From contig DASWYF010000018.1 of NCBI GenBank assembly GCA_036405135.1, positions 48,248-112,247 of the forward strand: a stretch of 64,000 nucleotides of DNA, written 5' to 3'. Shown here in pieces: positions 17,008-26,000 of this stretch (its first letter is position 1; every line of letters starts with the position of its first letter). The notes beneath the pieces were generated by a model. That model searched no databases. It was not told the origin of the DNA and was given only the letters and a program-made list of their open reading frames with translations. Made by a program: the position numbers and the translations under genes. The DNA comes from Verrucomicrobiia bacterium (GTDB taxonomy: Bacteria > Verrucomicrobiota > Verrucomicrobiia > Limisphaerales > JAEYXS01).

Positions 17008-18109
17008 AACTGCGGTGCTTCATGGCTGACTGCACGTGCGTCAAGGGGATGCGCACAGTCACCGTTGTTCCCCTCCCCGGCGATCCCTGAAAAGTGATCT
17101 CCCCGCCCAACAGCGCGGCCCTTTCGCGCATGCCCACCAGTCCGATGGATTTCGTGTTATTGATCTCTTTCGCCAAAATTCCCCGTCCATTGTCTTTAAC
17201 AGTCAGCGTCAGATTATCGCCCCCCTCCGACAGCAAGGCATCCACATACGTGGCTCCTGCATGACGGGTCACATTCGTCAAAATCTCCTGAAAAATACGG
17301 AAGAACGTCGTGTTCACATCCTGGTCAAATGTTTCCGATGCGGCCGTGGAAGATACCACACACTCGACCCCCGTTCGCTCGCGAAATTCATTCGCCTGCC
17401 ATTCCAGCGCAGCCACGAGTCCCAAGTCATCCAGCACTCCCGGCCGTAATTCCGTCGCGATCCTCCGTATCGTATGGATGGTCGTATCGATATGCGCGGA
17501 CATCTTCCGCATCTTCTCATGCAGCTCAGCCGCTCCTTTCGGCAACCGCGTATCCAGCCAGCGCACATCCATCTTCAAACTCGTCATCGCCTGCCCCAAT
17601 TCATCGTGGACTTCGCGTGCGATGCGTGTCCGCTCCTCTTCCCGCACGAACTGCAGATATACCGACAGCGCCCGCAACTGCTCGTGTGACTCCCTCAACC
17701 GGTCTTCAGCCTGTTTGCGCTCCTTGCGTTCATGCGCCTCTTCCATCGCGCGCCTGACCGCCGGTGCCAGCCGTGTCAAACGCGTCTTGAGCACATAATC
17801 CGTCGCCCCCTTCTTCAAAGATTCGATCGCCACCTCCTCACCCATCGTCCCGGTCACAAAGATGAATGGCGCATTAGGACATCGTTTCCTGGCCAACTCC
17901 AGCGCCAGCAACCCGTTGAATGCTGGCAACGCATAATCAGAAAGAATCAAATCTGGCGGAAACCCATCAAGTTCCCGGAGATATTCCTCCTTCGTATCCA
18001 CCTGATGCCAAGAAAAACTTCCCAAGCCGCTTTCACGCAAGGCATACCGGGCCAGCTCAGCGTCCGCGGCATCGTCTTCCACGATCAGCACACGAATCTC
18101 ATTCTTCAC
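16985..18109 (-). CDS. Receiver-HisKA_3 histidine kinase (NarX/DegS type)
   Basis: A 374-residue soluble kinase. It starts with a receiver (VLIVEDDAADAELARYAL, phospho-Asp in PDLILSDYALPAFNG, VTGT, and Lys in YVLKTRL), residues 5-125. A coiled linker follows (RKERKQAEDRLRESHEQLRAL). The HisKA_3 dimerisation helix carries the phospho-His in RIAREVHDELGQAMTSL (about residue 185). The HATPase domain has ILTNVTRHAG, DNGRGI and GLVGMRERAALLGGE. There is no transmembrane segment, so it is cytoplasmic and is probably fed by phosphotransfer to its own receiver. Its 3' end overlaps the NarL-type regulator, its likely output. The upstream single receiver is 155 bases away. Confidence 0.92.
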   Translation of the reverse strand: MKNEIRVLIVEDDAADAELARYALRESGLGSFSWHQVDTKEEYLRELDGFPPDLILSDYALPAFNGLLALELARKRCPNAPFIFVTGTMGEEVAIESLKKGATDYVLKTRLTRLAPAVRRAMEEAHERKERKQAEDRLRESHEQLRALSVYLQFVREEERTRIAREVHDELGQAMTSLKMDVRWLDTRLPKGAAELHEKMRKMSAHIDTTIHTIRRIATELRPGVLDDLGLVAALEWQANEFRERTGVECVVSSTAASETFDQDVNTTFFRIFQEILTNVTRHAGATYVDALLSEGGDNLTLTVKDNGRGILAKEINNTKSIGLVGMRERAALLGGEITFQGSPGRGTTVTVRIPLTHVQSAMKHRSYAISHSG

Positions 18110-18264
18110 GCAACAAAACTAATGCAGACCGCAATGTTCGACAGTAGGGTGACAACCTTAATCCGGGCAAAGATTCTCCGTAGCAACCTGTTAGAATATT
18201 CCAGTCCAATTGACTGCTCTGACCGGCCCAAGTTTTCACTGCCATTTTCCAGCACATGATGTCT

Positions 18265-18708
18265 TCACCTCTCGGCGCAACGGTGCGGCAATTCGTTCCT
18301 CCCTGTCCAGAATGTCACAGTCACCCGGATGGCTTCGACAAATTCTGTGAAATCGACCGGCTTTACCACATAAGCATTGGCCCCCAGACGATAGCAAGCG
18401 GCGATGTCGCTTTCTTCACGCGAAGAAGTCAGCATGACCACCGGGATGATACGCAACCGGTCGTCCTCCTTGATTTGGCGCAACACATCCAGTCCGTCCA
18501 CCCCCGGCATCTTGATGTCCAACAGGATCACGTCCGGGTCCGGATCAGTCCGCCCCTCAAAACATCCACGACAATACAGATAATCCAAAACCTCCTCGCC
18601 ACCATGCACCACGGCCAGCTTCGCACCTGTCGGCCCGCGCTGAAGGGCGATCTGCGCCAGTTGCAGATCGTTCTCATTGTCATCCGCCACCAGGATATAC
18701 TTGGACAT
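18265..18708 (-). CDS. Single-domain receiver (Rcp1/CheY-like)
   Basis: A 147-residue stand-alone receiver. ILVADDNENDLQLAQIAL gives the acidic pocket, PDVILLDIKMPGVDGLDVL the phospho-Asp, VMLTSSREESD the switch residue, and YVVKPVDFTEFVEAI the conserved Lys-Pro. The extra Cys-rich loop before strand 3 (YCRGCFEGR) is typical of the Rcp1 subfamily that pairs with phytochrome-like or PAS kinases. No output domain is present, so it probably relays phosphate or controls a protein target. It starts 3 bases after the stop of the PAS kinase gene, so it is most likely that kinase's partner. Confidence 0.92.
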   Translation of the reverse strand: MSKYILVADDNENDLQLAQIALQRGPTGAKLAVVHGGEEVLDYLYCRGCFEGRTDPDPDVILLDIKMPGVDGLDVLRQIKEDDRLRIIPVVMLTSSREESDIAACYRLGANAYVVKPVDFTEFVEAIRVTVTFWTGRNELPHRCAER

Positions 18709-18711
18709 ATG

Positions 18712-20628
18712 TCAGATGCTTTTCGGCAATGAAAAATAAAACGTTGCTCCCTTGCCCAACTTTCCCTTGGCCCAGGTTCTTCCTCCATGCCGGTTGATGA
18801 TCCGCCTTACATTAGCCAGCCCGATGCCAGTTCCTTCAAAATCCGCCGCCCTATGCAAACGCTGGAACACGCCGAACAATTTGTCCGAATATTTCATGTC
18901 GAAGCCCACGCCATTGTCCTGCACGTAGATGACATGCTCCTGTTTTGCCTGCATTGACCCCACCTTTATATGCGCCTCCTCCCGTTGCCGTGTATACTTC
19001 AACGCATTTGACATCAGATTGATCAATGCCTGCCGCAGCAGTGACATATCTCCTAGCACTTCAGGCAAAGGCCCGATCTCCCATGCCACCTTTCGTCCGT
19101 TAAGGTCGTGGCTCACCGTTTCGCGAACTTCATTCACCAGCTTCTCCAAGCCGACTGGCACCTTTCGCAATTCTGTCCGGTTCATCTGCGAGAACGCCAG
19201 CAAGTCATCGATCAGCTTGCCCATGCGTGAAGCCGCCGCCGCAATCGTCTTGAAAAGCTGTGCATCTTCCTCATCCAGACGCCCACCAAGTCTCTGCTGC
19301 AACATCTCGACAAATCCGTTGATGTGCCGCAAAGGTGCGCGCAAATCATGCGAAACCGAGTAGCTGAACGCCTCCAGCTCCTTATTGGCCGCCTCCAGTT
19401 CCGCCGTGCGCTGCATCACCCGGTCTTCCAGGATGGAATTGAGCCGCCAGATCTCCATTTCCGCTTCCTTGCGCTTGGCGATATCTCGCACGAAACACGT
19501 AAGCATAAGCTGCCCGTCCACGACTCGTGTGATAGCCATCTCCACCGGAAACTCCGATCCATCTGCACGCTGTGCCGTGAGTTCCATCCGATGCCCGATC
19601 AAACTTCCCACGCCATGGATCAGATAATTCGTCAGCCCGTCCTGATACAGCTTCCGCAGTGCTGGCGCGATGACGATCTCCTCCATGCTCCGCCCGATGA
19701 TTTCATTATGTGTATGACCGAACATTCTCTCCGCCGCCGGATTCCATTCCCGGATCAGCCCCTCGGAATCGATGGATATGATCGCATCCAGCGCCGTATC
19801 CAGAATCGCCTTCTTCCGCGCCTCACTCGCATGCAACGCCTCAAAAACTCTTCTCCGCTCCGTCACATCCCGCGTGACCAGTGCGAACCCCTGCAGATTC
19901 CCCTCCGGATCTTCCAACGCCGTGATAACCGTATTCGCCCAGAACGTGGAACCATCCTTTCTTACTCTCCATCCTTCCTCTTCGAAACGGCTATCCGTCG
20001 CCGCCTGCCTTAACGCATGTTCCGGCAATTTCTTCTGACGGTCTGATTCAATGTAAAACCGCGAAAAATTCTGCCCCAAGATATCTTCATTCCCATATCC
20101 CTTGAGACTCGTGGAACCGCTATTCCAGCTCACCACTTTCCCCTCCGGGTCCAGCAGGCACAAGGCATAATCTTTCACCCCTTCCATCAGCATGCGGAAA
20201 CGCGCTTCACTTTCCCGGAGCGCATCCTCCACTTCCTTCCGCAGCTTCCTCTCTTCCGCTTCTCTCACTGCCCGTCTTACCGCCAGTGCCAGATTGGAAC
20301 TCAGCTTGCTCTTGAGCACATAGTCCGTTGCGCCGCACTTGAACGTCTTGATCGCGACTTCCTCCCCCAAGTTGCCCGTAACAAAGATGAAAGGCACATC
20401 CGGGGCCTGCTCCTTCGCGAGCTTGAGTGCCATGAAGCTGTCGAATAAAGGCAGCCCATGATCCGATAAAATGATGTCCGGATGCTGGTTCAGGCCGCTG
20501 ACGAACTCATCCTTTGTCTCCACCCGTTGGGACTTGAACTTAAAGCCGCTCTTCTCCAGCTCCAGATCGATCAGAGCCGCATCGTAGGCCGAATCTTCCA
20601 GCACCAGAATGAAGAGTTCTTTGTTCAC
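18712..20628 (-). CDS. Receiver-PAS-PAS-histidine kinase
   Basis: A 638-residue soluble kinase. The domain order is receiver (residues about 3-125; ILVLEDSAYDAAL, PDIILSDHGLPLFDS), PAS 1 (about 145-270; YALCLLDPEGKVVSWN), PAS 2 (about 280-400; AIISIDSEGLIREWNPAAER), a coiled linker, HisKA with phospho-His in FSYSVSHDLRAPLRHINGF, and HATPase with LMSNALKYT, DNGVGFD and GTGIGLANVRRI. The PAS domains could sense small ligands, redox or light. Start: GTG 20628 places the first strand where it lies in the sister kinase (VNKELFILVLED versus MKNEIRVLIVED); ATG 20685 is an alternative that would overlap the Sfp gene. It lies 16 bases after the Sfp gene, so it may be co-transcribed with the biosynthetic operon. 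Confidence 0.9.
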   Translation of the reverse strand: MNKELFILVLEDSAYDAALIDLELEKSGFKFKSQRVETKDEFVSGLNQHPDIILSDHGLPLFDSFMALKLAKEQAPDVPFIFVTGNLGEEVAIKTFKCGATDYVLKSKLSSNLALAVRRAVREAEERKLRKEVEDALRESEARFRMLMEGVKDYALCLLDPEGKVVSWNSGSTSLKGYGNEDILGQNFSRFYIESDRQKKLPEHALRQAATDSRFEEEGWRVRKDGSTFWANTVITALEDPEGNLQGFALVTRDVTERRRVFEALHASEARKKAILDTALDAIISIDSEGLIREWNPAAERMFGHTHNEIIGRSMEEIVIAPALRKLYQDGLTNYLIHGVGSLIGHRMELTAQRADGSEFPVEMAITRVVDGQLMLTCFVRDIAKRKEAEMEIWRLNSILEDRVMQRTAELEAANKELEAFSYSVSHDLRAPLRHINGFVEMLQQRLGGRLDEEDAQLFKTIAAAASRMGKLIDDLLAFSQMNRTELRKVPVGLEKLVNEVRETVSHDLNGRKVAWEIGPLPEVLGDMSLLRQALINLMSNALKYTRQREEAHIKVGSMQAKQEHVIYVQDNGVGFDMKYSDKLFGVFQRLHRAADFEGTGIGLANVRRIINRHGGRTWAKGKLGKGATFYFSLPKSI

Positions 20629-20644
20629 GACATTCGGCTTTCGT

Positions 20645-21466
20645 TTAAGTGATGCGCAGTTCGATCGTCCCTCTTCTTCCCTCATCCCTCGCACCGCGCT
20701 TCAATCGTTTCGCCGCCAGCGCCGCCCGCCATCCGTCTTGTGCCCAAAAACTGGTCAGCAGATCCACACTGCTTGTATCAATTCCGTTATCCGCCCCAGT
20801 CAACACCGTGAGACTCTTCATGCCACAAGCCAGTCCTGTGCCATTCGCTTTGAGAATGGCTTCCTTCTTCGTCCAGCAATCAAAGAATGCTGCGGGTCTT
20901 TCACTCACCGGCAAAGTCATCCAGAACCGCCACTCCGCGTGGGAAAAAATCATGCACGCCATCTCTTCCATGTCTCCCATCGTCCGCACTCGCTCTATAT
21001 CTACACCGATCTCCGCATCCGTGCTGAATCCATAGAGCGCCAGCTCCCCCGAGTGACTCACGTTAAATTGCAACGCCTGCTCTTGCGGCAAACCTGCCAA
21101 TTCCGGTTTCCCATTGGCTCCGTAATGGAAAACGAGCTCGCCGGGTTCTCTCGAAAGATAACGCCCCAGCATCTCTCTCAGTATTCCGCGGCACGCCAGA
21201 AATCGTTGACGATCGAGACGATGCCGAAAACGGTTCGCCCGTGCCTTCTCTTCATCGGACAAGCCGCCGATCTCATCGACCCGGACAGCATCCAGATTCA
21301 AGCACCATACCTGCACTTCGCCCGGCTGGACTTGCCAGCCATGGTCCGCGAATTGCCGCAGACTCGGCGCGCTCGTTTGCGTTTCGATAGGTTCAGACTC
21401 GGGCGAAACTCCTGCCTGCCAAGGGCTCCGCACACTCCAGAACCGGCTGATCAAACTGGGGTTCAT
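20645..21466 (-). CDS. 4'-phosphopantetheinyl transferase, Sfp type
   Basis: A 273-residue Sfp-type transferase that moves phosphopantetheine from CoA to the Ser of carrier domains. Signature blocks are FNVSHSGELALYG, IGVDIERVR (Mg-binding Asp and Glu) and FFDCWTKKEAILKANGTGL (Trp-x-x-Lys-Glu). The N-terminal region has the usual QRFLACRGILREMLGRYL. ATG 21466 is the first ATG; the TTG at 21472 is less likely. The start lies inside the last 74 bases of the ABC exporter gene, a sign of tight coupling. It is the natural activator of the four carrier domains in the NRPS-PKS operon (three PCP, one ACP) and may also serve other carriers of the cell. Confidence 0.93.
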   Translation of the reverse strand: MNPSLISRFWSVRSPWQAGVSPESEPIETQTSAPSLRQFADHGWQVQPGEVQVWCLNLDAVRVDEIGGLSDEEKARANRFRHRLDRQRFLACRGILREMLGRYLSREPGELVFHYGANGKPELAGLPQEQALQFNVSHSGELALYGFSTDAEIGVDIERVRTMGDMEEMACMIFSHAEWRFWMTLPVSERPAAFFDCWTKKEAILKANGTGLACGMKSLTVLTGADNGIDTSSVDLLTSFWAQDGWRAALAAKRLKRGARDEGRRGTIELRIT

Positions 21467-23072
21467 ATACAAGTTTGCCGTAATCCAGTTTCAACAACCG
21501 GTCGGCCAGATGGAAATATTTGTCGTCATGCGTGATCACGAGCACCGTCTTGCCCCGGTTCTTCAACTCCGGCAGCAGTTGCTCGTAGAAGACCTGTTTG
21601 AAGAGCGGGTCCTGATCGGATGCCCATTCGTCAAAGAGATAGAACGGCCGGTCTTCCAGATAAGCCGTCATCAAAGCGAGGCGTTTGCGTTGTCCCTGTG
21701 ACAGCGCGACCGTCGAAAGCACACCATTCTTCACCTTCACCTTATGGGAAAGATGCAGATGATCCAGATACTGCTTCGCCTGCGCATCCAGATCCGTGCC
21801 CTCAAGTCCGAGAAGATTCTCAAAAACGTAAAAGTCCGAGAACACCGCTGAGAAAATCTGCCGGTAATCGTCGCGATTCTGATCCGTCACCCGTTTGCCA
21901 TTCAACAGGACATGCCCACCTTCTGGCGGATAAAGCCCCGTAACCAGCTTCGCCAGAGATGATTTGCCGCTGCCATTACCGCCTACGAGATAAACGATCT
22001 CACCCGGGTGAAACTTGAGGTTGATCGGACCGAGAGTGAATTTCTCGTCTTCTTTCTCGCGATGATAGGAATGCGTGACGTCCACCAGTTCCAGACTGTC
22101 GAAGTTGATTACCTTCTCCTGCGCTGCTGGCAATGCTGTCATATCACCATTGTCCAAGAGCGATGCGCCCATGGCTTCGATCTTCTTGAACGAGATATTG
22201 CCACGGCTGAAGGCCGAAAGACTGCCCAGCACACCCGCCAGCGGTCCCATCAAGTATAGTGCCGTCACCACGTAGCCTGTCAGCACCGCTGGCGTGATAG
22301 TCTGCATCTTGGGCAGGCCAAAGAGAATGACACCTACAAGGATGAAGAAAAGCACCTGTGTCCATGTATGCGCGATGATGAACCGTATCTCTGCCGAGAC
22401 ATTGTTTCGGGAAAACCTCTCGGTGATGTCTTGGATCTGATCGAGAAAATCCCCTCTCCGCTCACGATGCAGCTTCAATTCCTTCACACCCTCCGTCAGA
22501 CCACGGAAGCAACCGAACAAGCTATCCTCGCCCTCACGTGCCTGGGCCAGATGGCTGAATCCGCTCACGATCAACAACCGATAAGCGACAACACCGAGCA
22601 AGATCACGATGGACATGCACAAAGCCACCTTCCACGAAAGCCAGCTCAGATAGATCGCACCACCGATCAGGATCGCCACATTCACCGCGAAAGTTGGAAT
22701 GATAAGCAAAGCCTGGGTCACTTGTGAGATGTCCTCGCTCAAGGTGACCATCACGCGAGCCGCACCGATCTCCTCCAGCTTCCGCAATGGCACGGCGAGA
22801 ATCTTCTTCACCAGATTGCGCCGCAAATTGGCGATCGTGTCTTGCGAGAAGCGCACGAGTGAAACTTGTGCGGCAAAAGTTGACCCCAGTTTGCCCAGCG
22901 CCAGCGCGATGAAGCCATACATCAGCACATCGGTGATTCCACCCTCGCGGGCGAGCACATGGTTGATGAGGGCAATCAATGCTGCATTGCACACGCCACC
23001 GATCACCGCTGCCATGAATGTCCAAAACAGCAGTTTTCGCCCCGAACCCAGCAGATATCGCATCATGTTCAT
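21393..23072 (-). CDS. Cyclic-peptide-type ABC exporter (SyrD/PvdE family)
   Basis: A 559-residue fused transporter: a membrane half with about six spans (residues 10-290) and an ATPase half. The ATPase has Walker A VGGNGSGKSSL, a signature region LSQGQRKRLALMTAYLEDRP and Walker B FYLFDEWASDQDP. The 'DEWASDQDP' form in place of the usual 'DEP/ATSALD' is characteristic of the SyrD/PvdE exporters attached to nonribosomal peptide clusters. It should export the product, or a precursor of it, across the inner membrane. ATG 23072 (MNMMRYLLGSGRKLL) is used because the frame extension to 23120 overlaps the NRPS. It lies 16 bases after the thioesterase-ending NRPS gene. Confidence 0.93.
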   Translation of the reverse strand: MNMMRYLLGSGRKLLFWTFMAAVIGGVCNAALIALINHVLAREGGITDVLMYGFIALALGKLGSTFAAQVSLVRFSQDTIANLRRNLVKKILAVPLRKLEEIGAARVMVTLSEDISQVTQALLIIPTFAVNVAILIGGAIYLSWLSWKVALCMSIVILLGVVAYRLLIVSGFSHLAQAREGEDSLFGCFRGLTEGVKELKLHRERRGDFLDQIQDITERFSRNNVSAEIRFIIAHTWTQVLFFILVGVILFGLPKMQTITPAVLTGYVVTALYLMGPLAGVLGSLSAFSRGNISFKKIEAMGASLLDNGDMTALPAAQEKVINFDSLELVDVTHSYHREKEDEKFTLGPINLKFHPGEIVYLVGGNGSGKSSLAKLVTGLYPPEGGHVLLNGKRVTDQNRDDYRQIFSAVFSDFYVFENLLGLEGTDLDAQAKQYLDHLHLSHKVKVKNGVLSTVALSQGQRKRLALMTAYLEDRPFYLFDEWASDQDPLFKQVFYEQLLPELKNRGKTVLVITHDDKYFHLADRLLKLDYGKLVYEPQFDQPVLECAEPLAGRSFARV

Positions 23073-23088
23073 CTTCGTGTCTTTTTGG

Positions 23089-26000
23089 TTACGCCTTCTG
23101 GAGGCAAATTCTGATCTCATTGGCCGTCGCCTTCACGAACGGCTCCGCTAAAATGCTTTCATGCGCCCCGGCCACATACCGGATCGTTGTTCCACCCGCC
23201 GCCAGATCGTTCCATCCGTAACTCTCATCAAAGGAACACCATAGCGAATGTCCGCGCGTTCGAAATAGGGTGACATGCCCGTTTATCGGGCGTGGATGGT
23301 GACTCATCAGCGCATTGATATGAGTCTTCCACAGTTCACGCCGTTCAGCCGGTTGGGTGGAAAGGTCCACAAACTCCTCCACATCGATCTTCGGTTTCTG
23401 ACCAAAATATTTTCCCAGCCGCTTGATGCGTTTCACCACACCCTTGGCCTTCCACAGCATGATATTGCGCTGATCCCGGCCATCGAGTTGCAGGAAGTAA
23501 CCCGCCCAGTACCCCAAGTTCAGCAGAAACTTGCCACCTGTGCGCAGATTGATCTTCACCTTGTCATAAGATGAATTCGGAGGCACACAGTTGATCAACG
23601 CCAGCAATGCCACCTTCTCTCCCTGCTCTTCCAGCATCCGTGCCATCTCATACGCCACATTCCCGCCGAAGCAGTATCCACCCAAATAGTATGGCCCCTG
23701 CGGCTGATAAGCGCGTAACTCCGCCACGTAACATGCGGCCATCTCCTCAATCGTCTTAAACTCTTCCTGTCCGATCATTCCTTGCGAACTGAACGCGATG
23801 ATCGGTTGATCTTTCCCCAACGAGTGCGAAATATTCGTATACCCCCAGAACATTCCGCCGCCCGCTCCATGCACGAGAAACAGCGGCGGCTTGGAGCCTT
23901 TGCCCTGGATCTCCGCGATATGCTGAACACGGTCACGCGGTTGCAAACTCCGCAGATGATCCGTCAACTGCTCCACCGTCGGACGTAAAAAGACCTCCGC
24001 CACCGGCACGCGATTCCCAAATGTCTTCTCCACTTGTGATACCAATTTCACCGCCAGCAGCGAATGCCCACCCATCTCGAAGAAGTTGTCTTGCACGCCC
24101 ACCGGATGCACTCCCAGCACGTCTTCCCACACCTTTACCATCTTCCGCTCCAGTTGATCACGTGGCTCCAGCAATTCTTTCGACGCATTGCCGTCTTCTA
24201 TTGGCTTGAATGCTGGCAACCGTTTCTTGTCCACTTTGCCATTAGCATTCAGCGGAAACGCTTCCACCCGCATAAAGAACGCCGGGATCATGTATTCGGG
24301 CAATGTCCGCCGCAGGAACACTCGCAGCTCTTCAGCAGTCACATCCTTTCCATCACCCGTCGTGTAATATGCGCCCACATCCTTATCCCCTCGTGCATTG
24401 GGTAGGGTCACCACCACGCTGTTCGCTATTTGCGAATGCTTCTTCAGCGCATTCTCGATCTCGCCCAACTCCACCCGGAACCCGCGTATCTTCGTCTGAG
24501 AATCAGAACGCCCTTGGAATTCAATCACTCCGCTTTCCAACCACCGCACCTTGTCCCCCGTGCGATAAAGCCGCTTCACCGGCCCACCACCGACGGCAAG
24601 CTGAACGAACTTCTCCGCTGTCAATTCCGGTGCATTCAGATAATCCAAGGCCAGTCCATCACCCCCGGTATACAGCTCGCCCGTGACACCGATTGGCACC
24701 AGTTTCTGGTTCTCATCCAGCACATACACATCTGTGTTAGCGATCGGTTTTCCGATCGGAATCGTCTGGCTTCGTGAAAAATTCGCCGTCACTTTATGAC
24801 AGCAAGTAAACGTCGTATTCTCAGTAGGGCCATACCCGTTGATCACCTCGCAGCATTCCATCGCCTTTGCCACATGCGCAGGTGATAGCACGTCTCCACC
24901 CGCCAGCACGCGACGCAAACCTTGGAATGCCTTCGGATCATGTTCCACCATTTGATGAAACAATCCCGCCGTGAGCCACAATGTCGTGATCTTGTTCTCA
25001 CGGATGAACTCCGCCATCTCATGCATCGTCGGCAGATGCGGAGGAAACACTACCAACTCGCCACCATTCAACAGCGGTCCCCATATCTCCAAAGTGGATG
25101 CGTCAAACGCCAGCGGCGCGAACTGCAGGAAAACCTCATCCTCACCAAACGGCGCATAGTTCGTATTCTTAACCAATCGCACCACGCCCCGATGCGGCAC
25201 GCGCACACCTTTTGGCGTCCCCGTAGACCCCGAAGTAAAACTCACATACGCGATGTTCTCGGCATCAATGGCCACATTCGGATTTGCAACATCCGCCGAA
25301 TTCTCCAACACCTTCTGCAAAATCAGCGTCTGGCAAAAGTTCCCGCCATTCTCAGAAGCCACAGCCGCCACCACCTGCTCTAGCACGCTTGAAGACTTTT
25401 CCTCCGTCAAGATCACCCGCGGATGCACATCCTTCATCATCGCCTTGAGACGCGGCTCCGGCATCGTGGCGTCCAGCGACACATACCCCGCGCCTACCTT
25501 GATGATTCCCAACACCGCCACCACCATCGCCAAAGACCGTTCGCACGAGACCACCACCAAGTCGCCCGTCTTCACGCCACATTTCAGCAACCGATCAGCC
25601 ACGACATTCGCACGCCGATTCAATTCCCGATAAGTCAGTTGCTCTTTCTCAAAGCTGAGCGCCCGTTTCTCACCATACCGCTCCACCACTTCCTCAAACA
25701 GACTCTTGATTGATTTATCCGCCGGATAATCCGTCCTCTGCCCCGCCCACTCATTTAACAACCGGTTGCGTTCATTCTCCGAAATGATCTCCAGATCGCT
25801 CAACTTAGTCTCTGGGCGTGCCACCGCTGAAGCCAGCAATGTTTCATAATTTCCGAGCAAACGTGCGATCGCCGTCTCCGTGAAGATATCCACGTTATAC
25901 TCAGCATGCAGCGTGATCTGTCCCGCATTCTCCTGCACCGTGAAGATAAGATCGAACTTCGCCGTCCCCGTATCCATCGGTAGCGCTGAGACAGAAAGCC

